A stretch of DNA of 64,000 nt from Russula earlei (taxonomy: Eukaryota; Basidiomycota; Agaricomycetes; Russulales; Russulaceae): the NCBI GenBank assembly GCA_025769875.1, contig JAGFNK010000183.1, forward strand, positions 1 to 64,000, given 5' to 3'. The translations under genes were made by a program, and so were the position numbers. Every line of letters begins with the position of its first letter. Position 1 is the stretch's first letter. Positions 54,108 through 64,000 of the stretch are shown in pieces. The notes under the pieces were generated by a model. It did not search any database. It saw only the letters and a list, made by a program, of their open reading frames with translations, and had not been told where the DNA came from.

Positions 54108-56872
54108 TCACACGAGCAGGAGCGACTCGCCTCCGAATTGCTGCGTCGCCTCCCGCCAGCTGAGCGGGGTCTCGCCGCCGCCCGAGGGGCGCCGTTTCCA
54201 CACCTCCTGCATGACCAGCCGCGCCGACGCGCAGTTCCCGACGTCCTCCGCCTGCTCCTCGGCGTCCAGCCGGCGGAGCAAAAATTCGCGCTCCTCCGGG
54301 TCGTCCGCGAGACACCCGCAGAGACAGAGGCCGAAAACGACGCTGCGCAGCACAGAGCGCGCCACGCTGCTGCTGCTGCTACTGCTCGCGCTCGCGCCGC
54401 TGCCGCTGCCGGGCCCACCAACGCCGCCGACGGCGGGCACGCGCCGCAGACACTCGATCGTCTCGCGAACGCCCTCGCGTATCTCGGGGCAGCCCGGGTG
54501 CTCGCCGGAGATGACGGTGTGGAGGTACACGCGCGCGGTCGCGCGGAATATGTCCGCGGTCAGTCGCCGCTTGGCCGCCAGGTCGTCCACGCCGCCCGCA
54601 GGATAGAACACGTTGCCGGCGGGCGCGGGCGCGGGCGCGGGCTGGGGCTGGGGCTGGGATTGGGATTGGGGCTGGGGCGCGGCGGTGCGCGGGAGGCATT
54701 CGGCCTCGATCGTGCGTCCGCGGTCGACGAGGTCGGGCACGCTGAGCGTGCGGTGGCGCTCTTGCGCTTCCTTCCAGCAGGCGAGGGCGGAGATCTCGGC
54801 TATGGCGAGCGCCGTCTCGTTCTCGCAGCCCATGACGCTCATCATGGACAGCGGCGGCTGCGCCGGCGGGTGCTGCTGATGAAGGTGTTGGTGTTGGTGT
54901 TGGTGTTGGTGTTGGTGCGGGTGCGGGTGCGGGTTCGGGTGCGGGTGCTGGTGTGGGTGCTGGTGGGCGTCGTCGATGTACGCGGCGCGTCGCGGCGACC
55001 AGAGCCTGCGGTAGATGTTGAGGAAGCGCGGCGGCTCGAGGCGCGTCGTCGAGGCGAGGATGTCGAACCAGAACGTCGTCTTGATCACGAACTGCTGCGA
55101 GTCGGTGCACCGCATGATCGTCTCGGCGGGGTCGGCGGCCGTCTGGTTGAAGACGGTCCAGACCCACTCGGCGGCGACGGCGAGGAACTGCTGCCAGGCG
55201 CCGCGCCCGCCCTTGAAGAGGAAGGCGGAGACGACGAAGAGGCCGGCCATCGCCTCGCCCTCCGTGTATCCCTCGGCGGCGGACGAGCGGAGGTTGTCGC
55301 ATATGCGCTTGTAGGTCCTGCGCGGGTCCGAGGACGGCTCGTGGAGGACGAGCGCGTTGGCCGGCGCGGTCGAGGGCTTTGCCTGGCGGAGCGTCTCTTG
55401 GTGCAAGGTGGCCAGCAAGCACACGGCGTCTCGGACGGCCGGATTCCGCTGCACGGTGCGGATGATAAAGTCGGCTATGGACGTGTCCGCCAAGAGGTAC
55501 TGCCTTTGGAGGACGTGGTCGAGATAATGCCTTACTAACCCGCTCTGGTGGGTGGTGATGAAGGGCGCAATCGAGTCATTCAGACTATGCTCAATGTAGT
55601 ATGAATGATGCGATAGTTCGGCATCATTGTACTCTTCCTCTTCCAAGACATATTGCTGTTGATATGAAGGCGGGAGAGTGCTCGTGAAAGGCAAAGGGTG
55701 CGTTGGCGCCAAACCCGAGATTGGCATGGAAATGGGCGCTTGGCTGGGGACGGGTAAGGGTGGGGCACCTGTCGAAGCTGGAGGCGTTGAGTAAGAAGGG
55801 TAGGGATTTTGATTACTATGATGCCCTGCCAACAAAGGAAGGGCATTGAGTACTGTACAAGGTACATAGTTCAATAACGGTACGGGTTCTTACAAGACTG
55901 AGACATAGGAGGAACTAAGGATGAAGGGGGCGGTGGGAGTATATTACTCGTGGGCGAGGAAAACGGGAGCATCAGCTCCTCCGGGTGAAGCGGTCTATCC
56001 GTCATTTCGGGGAGCGCATGATGATAAGCTGACGCTGACGGGAGACGGGGAAGGTTCAACGGAGAGGACTCCCGCGCGGACGAGAACGACATACGCTGGG
56101 GCTGAGTCGAGTAGCCGGAGTGGGAGTGCTGGGGGGGGAGAGAGATGGAAGGGTAATGTGGATCATGACGAAGGCTGGAGATGTTGTGACCGTTCGGTCG
56201 ACGATCCTCACTCGAGTCGACGGAGAGGGTTGGAGAGTGCGGGCTCGAGGTGTCCGACCGGCCGTGGTCGGTGATGAGGACGAGCATGCCCTCCTGTTCA
56301 GCGGTGCGCGCGCCGGAGCCCGAGTGCCCCTTGATCATGCCCTGCGCGGCGAGGAAATCCTTGATTTTCTCACGGAACATGGAGACGTTATTGTTTTCCT
56401 AAGAACAAGGGCGCGTGTGAGAAAGAAGAGCTTATGATATGCACGTGGGAGGGACGACCCGAGGGGCGGGCGAAACGCATACCTTGAGCCACTCTGGACG
56501 CTTCTGGCCAAAGCCAAGGCATTGGAGGCGGAGACGGATGCACGTCTCGCATCGGCCCTCCGCGTTCGGCCGTTCATCGCATTTCTGAAGGCACGGGGAT
56601 GAGCGAGGAGGGTTCACGAGGGAGCGGACACAATGGAAGGAGAACGGGGGGGGAGGGGGGGGATCGCAAACGGGAAGCGGAAGCGGAGGGGCGCGGATGC
56701 ATACCTTGCGTCTGATTCTGCAAGTATAGCAGCCAGACTTGGCGCGTACCGCGCCTTTTGCCTTGGGCGCTCCGGCCTTCTTCGCCTGCTGCTGCTTTAG
56801 TGGAGCAGGCGCGATGGATCTCCGCGGGGAGGAGGGAGAGTCGTGCATCGCAGCGGAGGAGAGTAGGTGCAA
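54108..56872 (-). CDS. Zn2Cys6 transcription factor 2, His/Gln-rich
   Basis: Four exons, 830 residues: 56705-56872, 56483-56584, 55894-56398, 54108-55825. The zinc cluster C-X2-C-X6-C-X9-C-X2-C-X6-C lies at about residues 48-79 and is split after CRIRRK by intron 1 (120 nt). Next come LGFGQKRPEWLK, a short helix (FREKIKDFLAAQGMIKG), a 150-residue Ser/Pro-rich linker, and the fungal regulatory domain (about 300-820) with FWFDILASTTRLEPPRFLNIYRRL and AIAEISALACWKEAQE. About residues 540-575 are a HQ/HP repeat coded at 54883-54975, with a further Gln/Pro/Ala repeat downstream. Intron positions and spacing match factor 1. An internal ATG at 56848 is an alternative start. A TTTATAA element lies about 120 bp upstream (56992-56998). 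It may regulate genes in the nucleus; targets unknown. Confidence 0.87.
54883..54975 (-). repeat. In-frame HQ/HP codon repeat
   Basis: On the plus strand a run of GTGTTG/GTGCGG/GTGCTG hexamers. On the coding strand this gives alternating His-Gln and His-Pro residues (about 24 His-containing pairs and singles). Such tracts vary in length by slippage. Confidence 0.75.
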
Positions 56873-58257
56873 CAGGTTGACGAGATATAAGAGGAGCGGG
56901 ATGAAACAGAGGTTGCGATGGCGGAGACAAGACTCGCTGGGAGGGGAGGAAGAGAGGGCAACGGAGGGGCGAAGAAGGAACGGAAGCGCTTGTTATAAAC
57001 CTTGGCCGGGGGAGACGTGCACCGTAGTGCGGCGAATGCTCACCTAATCCGACCCAGCGACGCAAGCCGATATTTACATTTACTTTATTTACGTGTAATA
57101 ATTCAATTATATATCCATCCGGTACCCCGGCCACCCTCACGTCCTCTCCTCTCTCACTTGCCCGTCCCTCCCACCCCACCCAGCGATTGTCTTGCTCTTG
57201 ACGACAACAAACGCCTCGAACCTCATTTCCATCCTCGTCTCTACGTCCGTCCGTCCCTCCCTCCCTCTTTCCGCTTCTCCACTTCTCTCCCACCCGCCCT
57301 CCCGCGACCGAACGAAAATCTCTTACCTTTCTCACGCCATCCGTCATGTTTTGATTCACATCATCACATCTTTCGAAAAGAGTGCAACACTGCGTTCCCA
57401 CTTTCTAGGGTGACACAGCCACGTATCAGTGCCTCAGGCCCCATTGAGGCTGGCCTCGTGCACCACACGGGCGGCTATATGCCGTCCATATTCGCGGGAC
57501 TTTAAATCGAATCCCTGATTCTAGTTATTTTACGGCTAGCCGCTGAGATCGGAAGGCACACATCGTCCCGTACGCTCGGCTCCTCCTTCCTCTTTTCGGT
57601 TCCCTCCCACCTCGCGCCTGCCTTCCCACCCCGTCCTTCCCCCCCACACCACCCTCCCTCAGCGTCTCTACCTCGCATGTGTCTTCCCATCCTCAGCGCT
57701 GACGTCCCCTCTGCCCACTCCAGGGGGGCCACGAGTCCCTCCATCTCGGCGTTCAAACACCCCGGCGAACATGCATCGAGCCAAGCCGACTTGTGATTCC
57801 ACGGAACTACTTCCCGATATGGTTATACAGAGCTGCAAAAGGTTCCGCGCTTGTCGCACCCCCGTTTTCGCCTCTGCCAATCATCCCTCAGTCGGTCATC
57901 TGTATCAGCATTCACATTCATGAATGGAAGCCCATCCCTCGCCTAATCATGATGACTCTCAGTACAATCAGCTGCACATCTCCCTCGTCAGCCATCACAC
58001 CCACCCCCTGCCTTGTTCACCTCTCCCTTCTCCCCCCAAAAGACAGATAGATGCATGCGATAGAGACTAGTAACGTTGTCGGCTACCCTTTTCCTTTGCT
58101 GACAATCGGAATGTGAATGCCCCACGGATGCGGGGCGCGTTAAGAAGGCTCGGATGTGTGAAAGAATTAATGGCCGTAGTCGTAAGTGGCAAGAAAAAAA
58201 AACCAAAAAAAAAAAGAAGAAAAAAAAGGAAAAGGGAGAATGCCTCAGAACATGTCG
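56873..58257. other. Intergenic between factor 2 and the PH gene
   Basis: About 1.4 kb, no supported gene. 56873-57060 is the promoter side of factor 2. 57100-57320 is pyrimidine-rich (CCTCC/TCCC repeats). An A-rich run lies at 58190-58232, just past the PH gene's stop. Confidence 0.55.
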
Positions 58258-60007
58258 TCAGGCTCTTCGGACGCTCTCCTCGGCAATCGGGGTGGTCCCA
58301 GAGGCGAACGCGCCCGCACCGCTGCCGCTGATGCTGATCTTTCGCGGCGGCGCCTCTCGTCTGTTCTTCATTCCACCACCCGATCCCGATCCGGCAGCCA
58401 TTTGCCCATGCCCAGGAGCAACATGATCGAACCCTCCAGATTTCGGCGCCAAAGAGCCTTGCACCACGTCCCCCGGCACGACGCCAGCGTCTGACCTCCG
58501 CGCGATGAGCGCACGCACTGCGCTAAGCCACTGTATCTCTTCCTCCTCGCTAGGCGCGCAGAGCACCAACGTCCGCTTCGTCGTCACTATCTTGAACGTG
58601 TGTTTCAACAACGTCTGGTCCACCTCGTCTGATCCCCCTCGCGAGTGTGATGGTGGCGCGGTGCTAGGAGGAACGTCGAATTCAAATGCGTCCAATATTT
58701 GAGAGAGCGGTATTTGTCGGTGCATCTTCGTGTCCTGTTGTCGCAACCCCCCTCTTGTCAGTATCGAGGAACCCACCCACATCGATCACCGGCGCCGGTC
58801 TTGTTTGCTTACCATGTGGCTGCCGGCATACATCAACATCTCGCCGTTGAGCAGGAACCATCTCTTCCGCCAGTTTCTCCGTTTGCCCATCTTGGTGATA
58901 TATCCAGACATGACCACCCTCGACGCATCCGGACCGCCGATCCTCGGCGATGAAGACGGCAACAGCATCCCAGGTGACGACGAAGCGGCGAACGCGCGCT
59001 GGGCTTTCGGCGACGCCTCCTCCGATTCGGACGAGGTGATGGGGTGCAGGGTGCGCGAGGGCGGCGATGGAGTGAGGGCGGCCAGACGGGGGCGGCCAGC
59101 AGGGATCTGAATCGGCATCGACGACGACGACGAGGCCGGGAGCGGCGCGACCGTGGCGGCGCTCGCCAGCTGCGCCTCTTTCGCCTCCCGGATCGCGGTC
59201 ACCCACGTCCTCGCGTCCTCCTGCGACTCCGCCTGCAGGTAGTACGTCCGCGTGGCGGTCACGACGCCGAACGTGTGCTCGCGCCGCTTGAGCGCGACGG
59301 GCGTGCACGTGTGCACGTCCTGCAGCTCGAGCAGCCTGTGCAGCTGGTATTCTGCCGACGTCTTGTAGTAGGCCAGATGAGCCGGGCGCAGCACGAACCA
59401 CCGCCGCTTCCAGGTCTGCGCGCGTGTGCCCAAAAGGAGAGAGAGCGGGGGGGGGGGGGGTGGGGGGGTGGGAAAAACCCCAACCGGACGAACCCGTTGG
59501 CGCCGAACCATGGAAAATGAATGTGAAAAAGTTGACGCACCTTGCGGCGTTCGCCCTTCTTCCAGAGGTACCCCGCGCGGAGGTCGCTGTCGCCGGCAGC
59601 ACGTGGGACATCGGCCGTGCGCCACGCACCGGTGTCCCCTTCGTCGTCCTCAGAGTCTTCGCCCGCCTTGCGTCGTTCCGCGATCGCAGACAGCGGCGGC
59701 GGTGCAGAGCCAGATGCGCCGTGATCTGGAAATAAACCCGAGTCCGAGTCCGATTCGGTGCCAGAAACGGCGGCACTCGGATGCGGTGGTGGTGGCTGAA
59801 AGAAAAGGGATTTTTTTTTTTACAGCAGGTCAACTCATAAAGTCTCCTTGCGGGGAGGGAGCGAATGGTGGGGGCGGGAAGAGCGCTCCACCTCCCGTAA
59901 TTCGAGATCCAAATACCGACTGAACTCACCTTGGGCTTTACGGCGGAGTGGATGGACAGCTTGCGTGACACTTCCTGGGGTGTTGGAGGCGCGGCGGGTT
60001 GCGCCAT
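58258..60007 (-). CDS. Protein with two pleckstrin-homology domains
   Basis: Four exons, 470 residues: 59930-60007, 59541-59795, 58813-59415, 58258-58734. Introns of 134, 125 and 78 nt, all GT-AG. PH domain 1 begins at LRAGYLWKKGERRK on the end of exon 2 and continues over the splice into TWKRRWFVLRPAHLAYYK, ending with the helix EDARTWVTAIREAKE (about residues 98-205). PH domain 2 starts at VMSGYITKMGKRRNWRKRWFLLNG, is split by intron 3, and ends with EEEEIQWLSAVRALIARR (about 280-410). The linker is Ser/Pro-rich and the C-terminus basic, Gly/Ser-rich. The WKRRWF and WRKRWF strands with basic residues suggest phosphoinositide or membrane binding. Precise partner unknown. Introns 1 and 2 contain homopolymer runs. 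Confidence 0.86.
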
Positions 60008-60782
60008 CCTGGCCTTGGGTTATGTAAAAAAAAACAAAAGGAAAAATGATCGTGTAGACAAATCAGAAGGTTGCAACTGGCGTCTGAAGGACGATGGGGG
60101 AGGCCGGAGGGGAATGGGCGTTGAGCGCCGCAGTGGGAGCGTCACGAAAGTGACTCATCGTGACCGTAACGTTCGTTGCGTGACGGATCCTCGGAGCCTT
60201 TTCTTCGCTCGCTCGCTCGGTCAGGCTCAGCTCAGGCATTGTCTCCCCTGCGTTCCGCGCATCGGGCCAATCGATCATCACACTGCGACATGCGCCTTGG
60301 GTTATTGTCATCCTCGCGGCGAAATAATAATAATTCCTGGAAGAGAAGGAACAAGTCCCACACCCCTCGCCTCCATCTAACTAGCATCTATTTTGGAAAC
60401 AATGGCACTCGCCATACGTACAGCTGCTCGGCGGCCGTCATGACACGATCAAGGTCTAGACAGGGTTGCCTTGCCCTTCTCCGCAGCGGCTTACCGCCTG
60501 TCCCTTCCCTTGTTTTTGACATGCAGGTGAGGACGACGTCCCGGCCGACCCTGCAGCCTCGCTTGGGGGGGTTCTTATCGGGTCGAAGATTACAGACACC
60601 GCCATACAGTAAGTGGTCGCCTGCGTTCTCATGCGGGTTTTCCACGCCCGTCAGCCGTATCCTCCCGATGGGACTTCGCTTTTGCCGGACGGAGTGGGCC
60701 ATTTATGGCGGGGCCGTCCCGTCATACCGTGGGGAAGCGCGTATCAGGCCTTTGGGCACCAATCGGGTGGTATCCAGATCCC

Positions 60783-60808
60783 TGAGGGAGGCGTAAGCGC
60801 CTCCCTCA
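60783..60808. other. Perfect hairpin, 11-bp arms, 4-nt loop
   Basis: Arms TGAGGGAGGCG and CGCCTCCCTCA around TAAG. No T-run follows on either strand and this is fungal DNA, so it is not called a terminator. Confidence 0.5.
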
Positions 60809-62888
60809 AGTTTAGAAGATAGCGTCGAAGCGTTGCCACTGGGGGGCGTTAGAGGGGCATTGCGCATTGTCGGGCCAGGACCAACGATGGCTTGATGCCC
60901 GGGCGGCGAGCAGGAGGGCCCCCGAGAGACCGCGCACGTGTGGCAGGCATGAACCACATCGAGGAAGGAGGAAAGTGGATTCATTTGATCACGTAGTTAT
61001 TCGTTGACACGGGGAGTGGGATGATTCTGAAACATGATGAACAGAGCCACTAGAACTTTCATCTATCTCTCTGCCCTGCGGGGATGTAGACATGGAAAGC
61101 CTAAATGGGCGCTGGATTTTCCAAAGTGCGATGGCGCCGGGGTAGTGGAAGCTCTCGGTTCGGTGGGCGCCTGAGACCCGCCTTCCTCCGCCCGCCTTCG
61201 CTTGCTCTCTCCTCCCCCCTCTGGCTCGTGCCAGTGGTAAGAAGGGGGGTTCATTGCACCTCTCGACCTACACCACCCCACCCCCCACCCCCCACCCCCT
61301 CCCCCCCTCAGCCACTGGGTGCCGACCCTAAAGCCTGTGGACAACACCGAGGGGGAGACAAACCAACCCCCGTTCCGAACGGGAATAGGATCCTAGGAAA
61401 AAATGGCGATGACTCGACCCCTTCAGGATGTCCCCCGTGACATTTCCGAAGTCTCCGAACATGCGCGAACCAGAATAATACTTACGGTGGCGCAAATTAC
61501 AATACGTGGACCCCTGGTTCCTTTCCGATATCATCAGCTCGACCTCACGCTGGCTGGGAACCATATGCACGCCCACCGCCTAAGAGCTGGGAAGAATCCG
61601 AGTCGTCATCACTTCATCAGAGGAAGGTGATTGCGTTGGTCGGACAGGTTCCTGGCAGTTCTTTTCTTTTCACACAGGTCAAGGCGTCGTAACGACGACG
61701 GCAGGGGGAGCGAAATATATATAATAAGAAGCGCGAAATTAGTCTGGGCGCACACGCAACAAAAAACCCCCAGCGGTAGCCCCTGGGGAGACGAGGGGTG
61801 GGTGCGCCGCCTCGATCGATCGATTTCTCAGATGGTCTCGATATAGATGCGCAGATTCCTGTCAGCGAAAGTCGTCCTGGACGACGACAGGTCTGCGCTG
61901 CCAGAGCACAGTACTGACAGTACAGCAGACATGACAGATGTTCACGTTCATCGCCAAAGAAGCAGGGACGTTCGGCGACGGCGTCTGCTGCGGGTCGCGA
62001 CTGACGAGATAGGGACTCATTAATCGTATCTTCTCTGCGCTTAGCAATAGCAACAGGGGAACAAATGAACTGCTATTCGACGCGACGCGGAGGGTTCCAT
62101 GCGGCAACCGTGTAATAAAGAGCGTTGCAAATCCGCAGACGTCAAATTGATGACGAGAAATTTGTCACTGTCACTGGGGTAATTGTAGGAGTTGCATGCG
62201 GTGCGCCTAAGATCCGAGCAGGCAAGGTCGATGATTCCCGAAAGGGAGACGAAGCCCCAATGCCAGGGCGGCATCCACACAGACGAGTGAAATGATGACG
62301 GAGAGATATTGGTTAGCCGTTACGTTATTGCCTGATGGGCACACCGATGTGCAAACCAAGGAAGCCACACGGGGGTACAAGAGGGGTATAATGTTCAGGA
62401 GATAGGGACAAAAGATAACACCACTCCAGCACGCTGTGATGACCGACTAGCCAGTTCAGTCACAATAGAAGTGATGTAGGGAGGGACGGCACGGCGGAAT
62501 AGGAACAAGAGAACCCAGCCCCTATGCGGTCGACTTCCATTGCCACGCCACGCACAGGACATGTGAGCTCGCCCGACCGTACTAGCGGGGTGTGGCACAC
62601 CACGGAACAGCCTGGTGGGTACAGGGATCCGGTGACCAACCTCTCCCCCCCCGCCCCCGAAAGCACGAAGCGAAGCGGGTGCAAAGGGAAAGAGAGAAGA
62701 AGGAAAAAAAAGAAAGAAAGAAACATACCGTACCCGAAAACTTTCCATGTGGCAGATATGGCGCACGAAGAAGTCCGGCCAACTCGGCACAGCAAAGTAA
62801 AACAAGACCCCGAACAAAGAGGGGGGGGGGGAAGGACAACGACGGGAAGCCACAAAGGGAGCGACGTTGTCCAAATTCTGCCTGATTT

Positions 62889-62953
62889 AAAGAAAAGAAA
62901 AGAAAAGAAAAGAAGAAAAAAAAAAAGCGGGAGAGAGAGAGAGAGAGAGAGAA
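62889..62953. repeat. Purine microsatellite (AAAAG)n and (GA)n
   Basis: Four to five AAAAG units run into an A-tract, then about ten GA units. It explains the long low-complexity minus-strand frame over it. Confidence 0.8.
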
Positions 62954-63729
62954 AAGCGATTTGGATTTGAGAGAGACGGGGGAAGGAGTCATCGGGGCGG
63001 GGAAGTGCGCGGACAGGCGCGCAAGGGAAAGAGACGCGCCGGTATGATGTACCGAGAAGCACGGCACTCCCCACGCTCGCGGGGACTATCATGATCGACG
63101 GCGAGCGCGCACTCGTGCTGCCCCGGGTCCGCGGCGGACTCTGACCCCGACTCTCCGCGGCGCGAGCGCCCTCCTCCGCATCGAGCACCCGACTGAAAAG
63201 AAAAAATGGATGCAGTACAGTACGGCTGGGCTGCCCGACAACCATCTGTGTGATTGGAGCTCGACACATTCATTGAATTCGGTCGCGTATCATCATTGTT
63301 CGACGTTCGAACGGATGACAGATTCTATTGTGATATACCGGCAGGGGCCCTCCCGCAACATCCCTTCCCCGAAAAGGAACGGCCGCGCGAATGGGATAAA
63401 AAAAAAAGTATATATATATATGTTTTACAGATTCGGGAGTTTGTTTGACTTTGCGTGAATGAATGAGGGTGTGGACTGCGGCGGATGTCGTCAACGAGGG
63501 ATCGGGGGATCGCCGGGGGGCGAGCCTGACGTGTGCGTGTGTTGATTGGGGGGATTGTGGTCCGTGCGCGACTCAAATGACCGGCGCGGACCTTAACGGA
63601 CCGAACCGAATACCTCCGGCCCGTCGGAAACGCCCGCTCGTCATCCCATCCCTGCCCCCATCGTCGCCATCCCATCGCCTTCGCCATCGCCCATCGATCA
63701 GTCGTTCGTTGGTTCAGTTCTGCAACGCC

Positions 63730-64000
63730 ATGTCCAAGAGCAAGTTCGAAAAAGCTGTGGAGATCGTGCAATCCCTTCCCAAGGAAGGCCCCATCCAGCC
63801 CACACAGACCGATCAACTCTACGTGCGCACACCCCGCTTGTCTTTTTGATCTTGCACCCCTTCCTCCCCCTCCCCCTCCCCCTCCACTATTGGGGGGACT
63901 GACACGTTTCGCCTTGCCTCGCAGTTCTATTCCTACTACAAACAAGGTGGGTGGGCGTGCCACTGGTGCGACTACGCAGTGCACCCCTCTAACCTCATTT
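63730..64000 (+). CDS. ACB1: Acyl-CoA-binding protein (5' part, cut by window end)
   Basis: Exon 1 is 63730-63822 (31 codons), exon 2 is 63925-63946 (22 nt); a third exon must lie beyond 64000. Introns: GTGCGC...GCAG (63823-63924, 102 nt) and one starting GTGGGT at 63947. The encoded start, FEKAVEIVQSLPKEG then QTDQLY joined to FYSYYKQ, is the first two helices of the four-helix acyl-CoA-binding domain, with the conserved Tyr and Lys of the YxxYKQ motif that contact the ligand. These small cytosolic proteins (about 90-110 residues) bind medium- and long-chain acyl-CoA and buffer or transport it for lipid synthesis. The ATG follows a CAACGCC context and a pyrimidine-rich leader. Confidence 0.9.

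Larger units (their letters stand above)
60008..63729. other. Intergenic, several simple repeats, no supported gene
   Basis: About 3.7 kb. Plus-strand frames at 60176-60796 and a minus-strand frame at 62460-63269 lack family motifs; the latter owes its length to a purine repeat. A perfect 11-bp hairpin lies at 60783-60808, a CCCCAC-rich tract at 61270-61310, an AAAAG plus GA microsatellite at 62889-62953, and a TA run at 63408-63421. The end (63650-63729) is a pyrimidine-rich leader of the next gene. Confidence 0.5.

Noticed and set aside
54099..55538. 479-codon open frame on the plus strand
   Set aside because: It is the antisense of exon 4 of Zn2Cys6 factor 2. Its Arg/Val/Leu repeats mirror the His/Gln and Pro codon repeats of the sense strand, and it has no family motif or splice structure.
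60176..60796. 206-codon plus-strand frame, and a possible spliced gene starting ATG at 60401
   Set aside because: A GTAAGT...CAG segment (about 60610-60656) looks like an intron, but no combination of frames gave a convincing protein or family motif.
60783..60808. Rho-independent terminator
   Set aside because: The hairpin is terminator-like in shape, but no T-run follows and the DNA is from a fungus.
62460..63269. 269-codon minus-strand frame with a hydrophobic, Phe/Ser-rich centre
   Set aside because: The hydrophobic part is the translation of the AAAAG/GA microsatellite at 62889-62953. No domain is recognisable. A CAG acceptor near 63193 is possible, but the frame cannot be supported.

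Overview
The window is nuclear DNA of a filamentous basidiomycete, most likely an agaricomycete. The supported genes carry many short GT-AG introns (about 55-135 nt), the proteins are fungal types (Zn2Cys6 regulators, a GBD/FH3 protein, a double PH protein, an acyl-CoA-binding protein), and the repeats are Ty1/copia and chromodomain Ty3/gypsy elements whose older copies have lost CpG. I cannot name a species. No rRNA, tRNA or CRISPR array was found.

Layout. Positions 1-39252 are a transposon island. It holds a young full-length Ty1/copia element on the minus strand (1233-6024, LTRs differing at one base); a full-length Ty3/gypsy chromovirus 'Gypsy A' (9216-22930) with a third ORF behind pol; and a full-length Ty3/gypsy chromovirus 'Gypsy B' (26252-38364) with two extra ORFs in front of gag. 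Solo LTRs of several families (called LTR-B, C, D, E, H and I here), one non-autonomous hAT-like DNA transposon and one poly(A)-tailed non-LTR insertion sit in or between them. Nearly all boundaries are fixed by target-site duplications (TSDs), and the insertions are nested up to five deep. Host genes are absent from this half.

From 39253 the sequence changes to non-repetitive, CpG-rich DNA. About 7 kb (39253-46319) contains no convincing gene apart from one weak small ORF. Then come four intron-bearing genes on the minus strand: a GBD/FH3 (formin N-terminal type) protein (46320-48486), two related Zn2Cys6 transcription factors (49187-51820 and 54108-56872), and a two-PH-domain protein (58258-60007). 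A plus-strand acyl-CoA-binding protein gene starts at 63730 and runs off the window.

How it works together. The element ORFs form ordinary gag-pol machineries, but both Gypsy copies are dead (frameshifts, in-frame stops, catalytic-site changes in A) and serve as landing pads for later insertions. The host genes do not form an obvious pathway. The two neighbouring Zn2Cys6 genes share domain layout and intron positions and are best read as an old tandem duplication. Exon boundaries below are my reading of splice sites that restore frame and family motifs; no transcript data were available.
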